Origin: JAAZZIT01 sp964480525
GTDB lineage: Bacteria > Bacillota > Clostridia > Oscillospirales > Ruminococcaceae
Direction of reading: 5' to 3'
Length of the DNA: 6,432 nt
Assembly: GCA_964480525.1 (NCBI GenBank)
Contig: CAYZOV010000049.1
Span: 1 to 6,432 of the forward strand
Part shown: positions 6,258 through 6,432 of the stretch, piece after piece
Position numbering within the stretch: position 1 is the stretch's first letter
Layout: each line of letters opens with the position of its first letter
Made by a program: the position numbers and the translations under genes
Notes under the pieces: generated by a model
Database searches by the model: none
Told to the model about the DNA's origin: nothing
Seen by the model: the letters and a program-made list of their open reading frames with translations, nothing else

Positions 6258-6351
6258 AAAAGATTGCAATACCCCCAGTTACTTTTGTAAAGTAGTCAAA
6301 GTCTGTCCGTAGGAACTTCGTTCCTAGATTGGTTTGTAATCTTTTTGACTA
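6258..6351. repeat. Large imperfect palindrome with alternative pairings
   Basis: AAAAGATTGCAA (6258-6269) can pair with TTGTAATCTTTT (6334-6345) over 12 positions including one G-U. TAGTCAAA (6293-6300) can pair with TTTGACTA (6344-6351). The two pairings share bases 6344-6345. Smaller hairpins ACTTT/AAAGT (6281-6293) and TAGGAAC/GTTCCTA with a TTC loop (6310-6326) lie between. It could be a structured RNA or just a complex palindromic repeat; no known RNA family was recognised. Confidence 0.6.
6310..6326. repeat. Palindrome J
   Basis: A perfect seven-pair stem TAGGAAC/GTTCCTA closes a TTC loop. It is the apical hairpin of the larger structure at 6258-6351. Confidence 0.8.
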
Positions 6352-6393
6352 TTCTTTTTCAAAGGGGGAAACCTTCATTGGGGAAGGAAAACT

Positions 6394-6420
6394 AAAAAAA
6401 TCCCCCAAAATCGGGGCATT
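6394..6420 (-). terminator. Probable terminator of a minus-strand gene beyond the right edge
   Basis: On the minus strand CCCC pairs with GGGG around GATTTT, with AT/AT pairs outside one mismatch, followed by seven T (6400-6394). The stem is short but the T-run is good. An in-frame TAA at 6421-6419 stands just before it, which would fit the end of an upstream gene read in the same direction as secA. Confidence 0.5.
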
Positions 6421-6432
6421 AGACAAGATTTC

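Larger units (their letters stand above)
5606..6432. other. 827-base region without a credible complete gene
   Basis: Apart from the repeat copy and the palindromes listed separately, I see no protein gene here. Open frames on both strands run straight through the repeats and hairpins, lack convincing ribosome binding sites and encode low-plausibility proteins. The stretch 5606-5718 holds only A/T-rich sequence upstream of the secA promoter. The very right end (6419-6432) may hold the last codons of a minus-strand gene. Confidence 0.75.

Noticed and set aside
5856..6326. CRISPR array
   Set aside because: The palindromes have different sequences and irregular spacing; there is no constant repeat with spacers.

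Overview
The window looks like chromosomal DNA of a Gram-positive gut or rumen clostridium close to Ruminococcus (Oscillospiraceae). The evidence is a cellobiose 2-epimerase that I recall as nearly the Ruminococcus albus enzyme, a Firmicutes-style SecA with a C-terminal zinc motif, strong GGTGG/AGGTGAT-type ribosome binding sites, and a near-consensus sigma-A promoter. The taxon is inferred from recalled similarity; no search was run.

All three certain genes are on the minus strand and are read from right to left. secA (5503 to 2780) is driven by an extended -10 promoter at 5577-5605. A 136-base gap with two hairpins follows. Next come a DUF1015 (SerK-like) gene (2643 to 1420) and, 23 bases later, a cellobiose 2-epimerase gene (1396 to 230). 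A strong rho-independent terminator at 141-178 closes the unit. SecA is the motor of protein export, the epimerase acts in cello- and manno-oligosaccharide use, and the DUF1015 protein may be a small-molecule kinase. No shared pathway is obvious, so this is probably a co-transcribed housekeeping and sugar unit.

The unusual part is outside the genes. A 133-base repeat occurs twice (8-140 on plus, 5719-5851 on minus), in inverted orientation, bracketing the gene block with the same end facing outward. The two copies have the same length, a 47-base identical outer end, a 24-base identical inner end and a diverged middle.

To the right of the second copy, 5852-6432 contains no credible complete gene. 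It holds a dense series of small perfect or near-perfect palindromes with different stem sequences and loops of 2-8 bases. A larger structure with two mutually exclusive long-range pairings lies at about 6258-6351, and a probable terminator for an upstream minus-strand gene lies near the right edge. This repeat and palindrome landscape is the best candidate for something undescribed; the genes themselves are ordinary.
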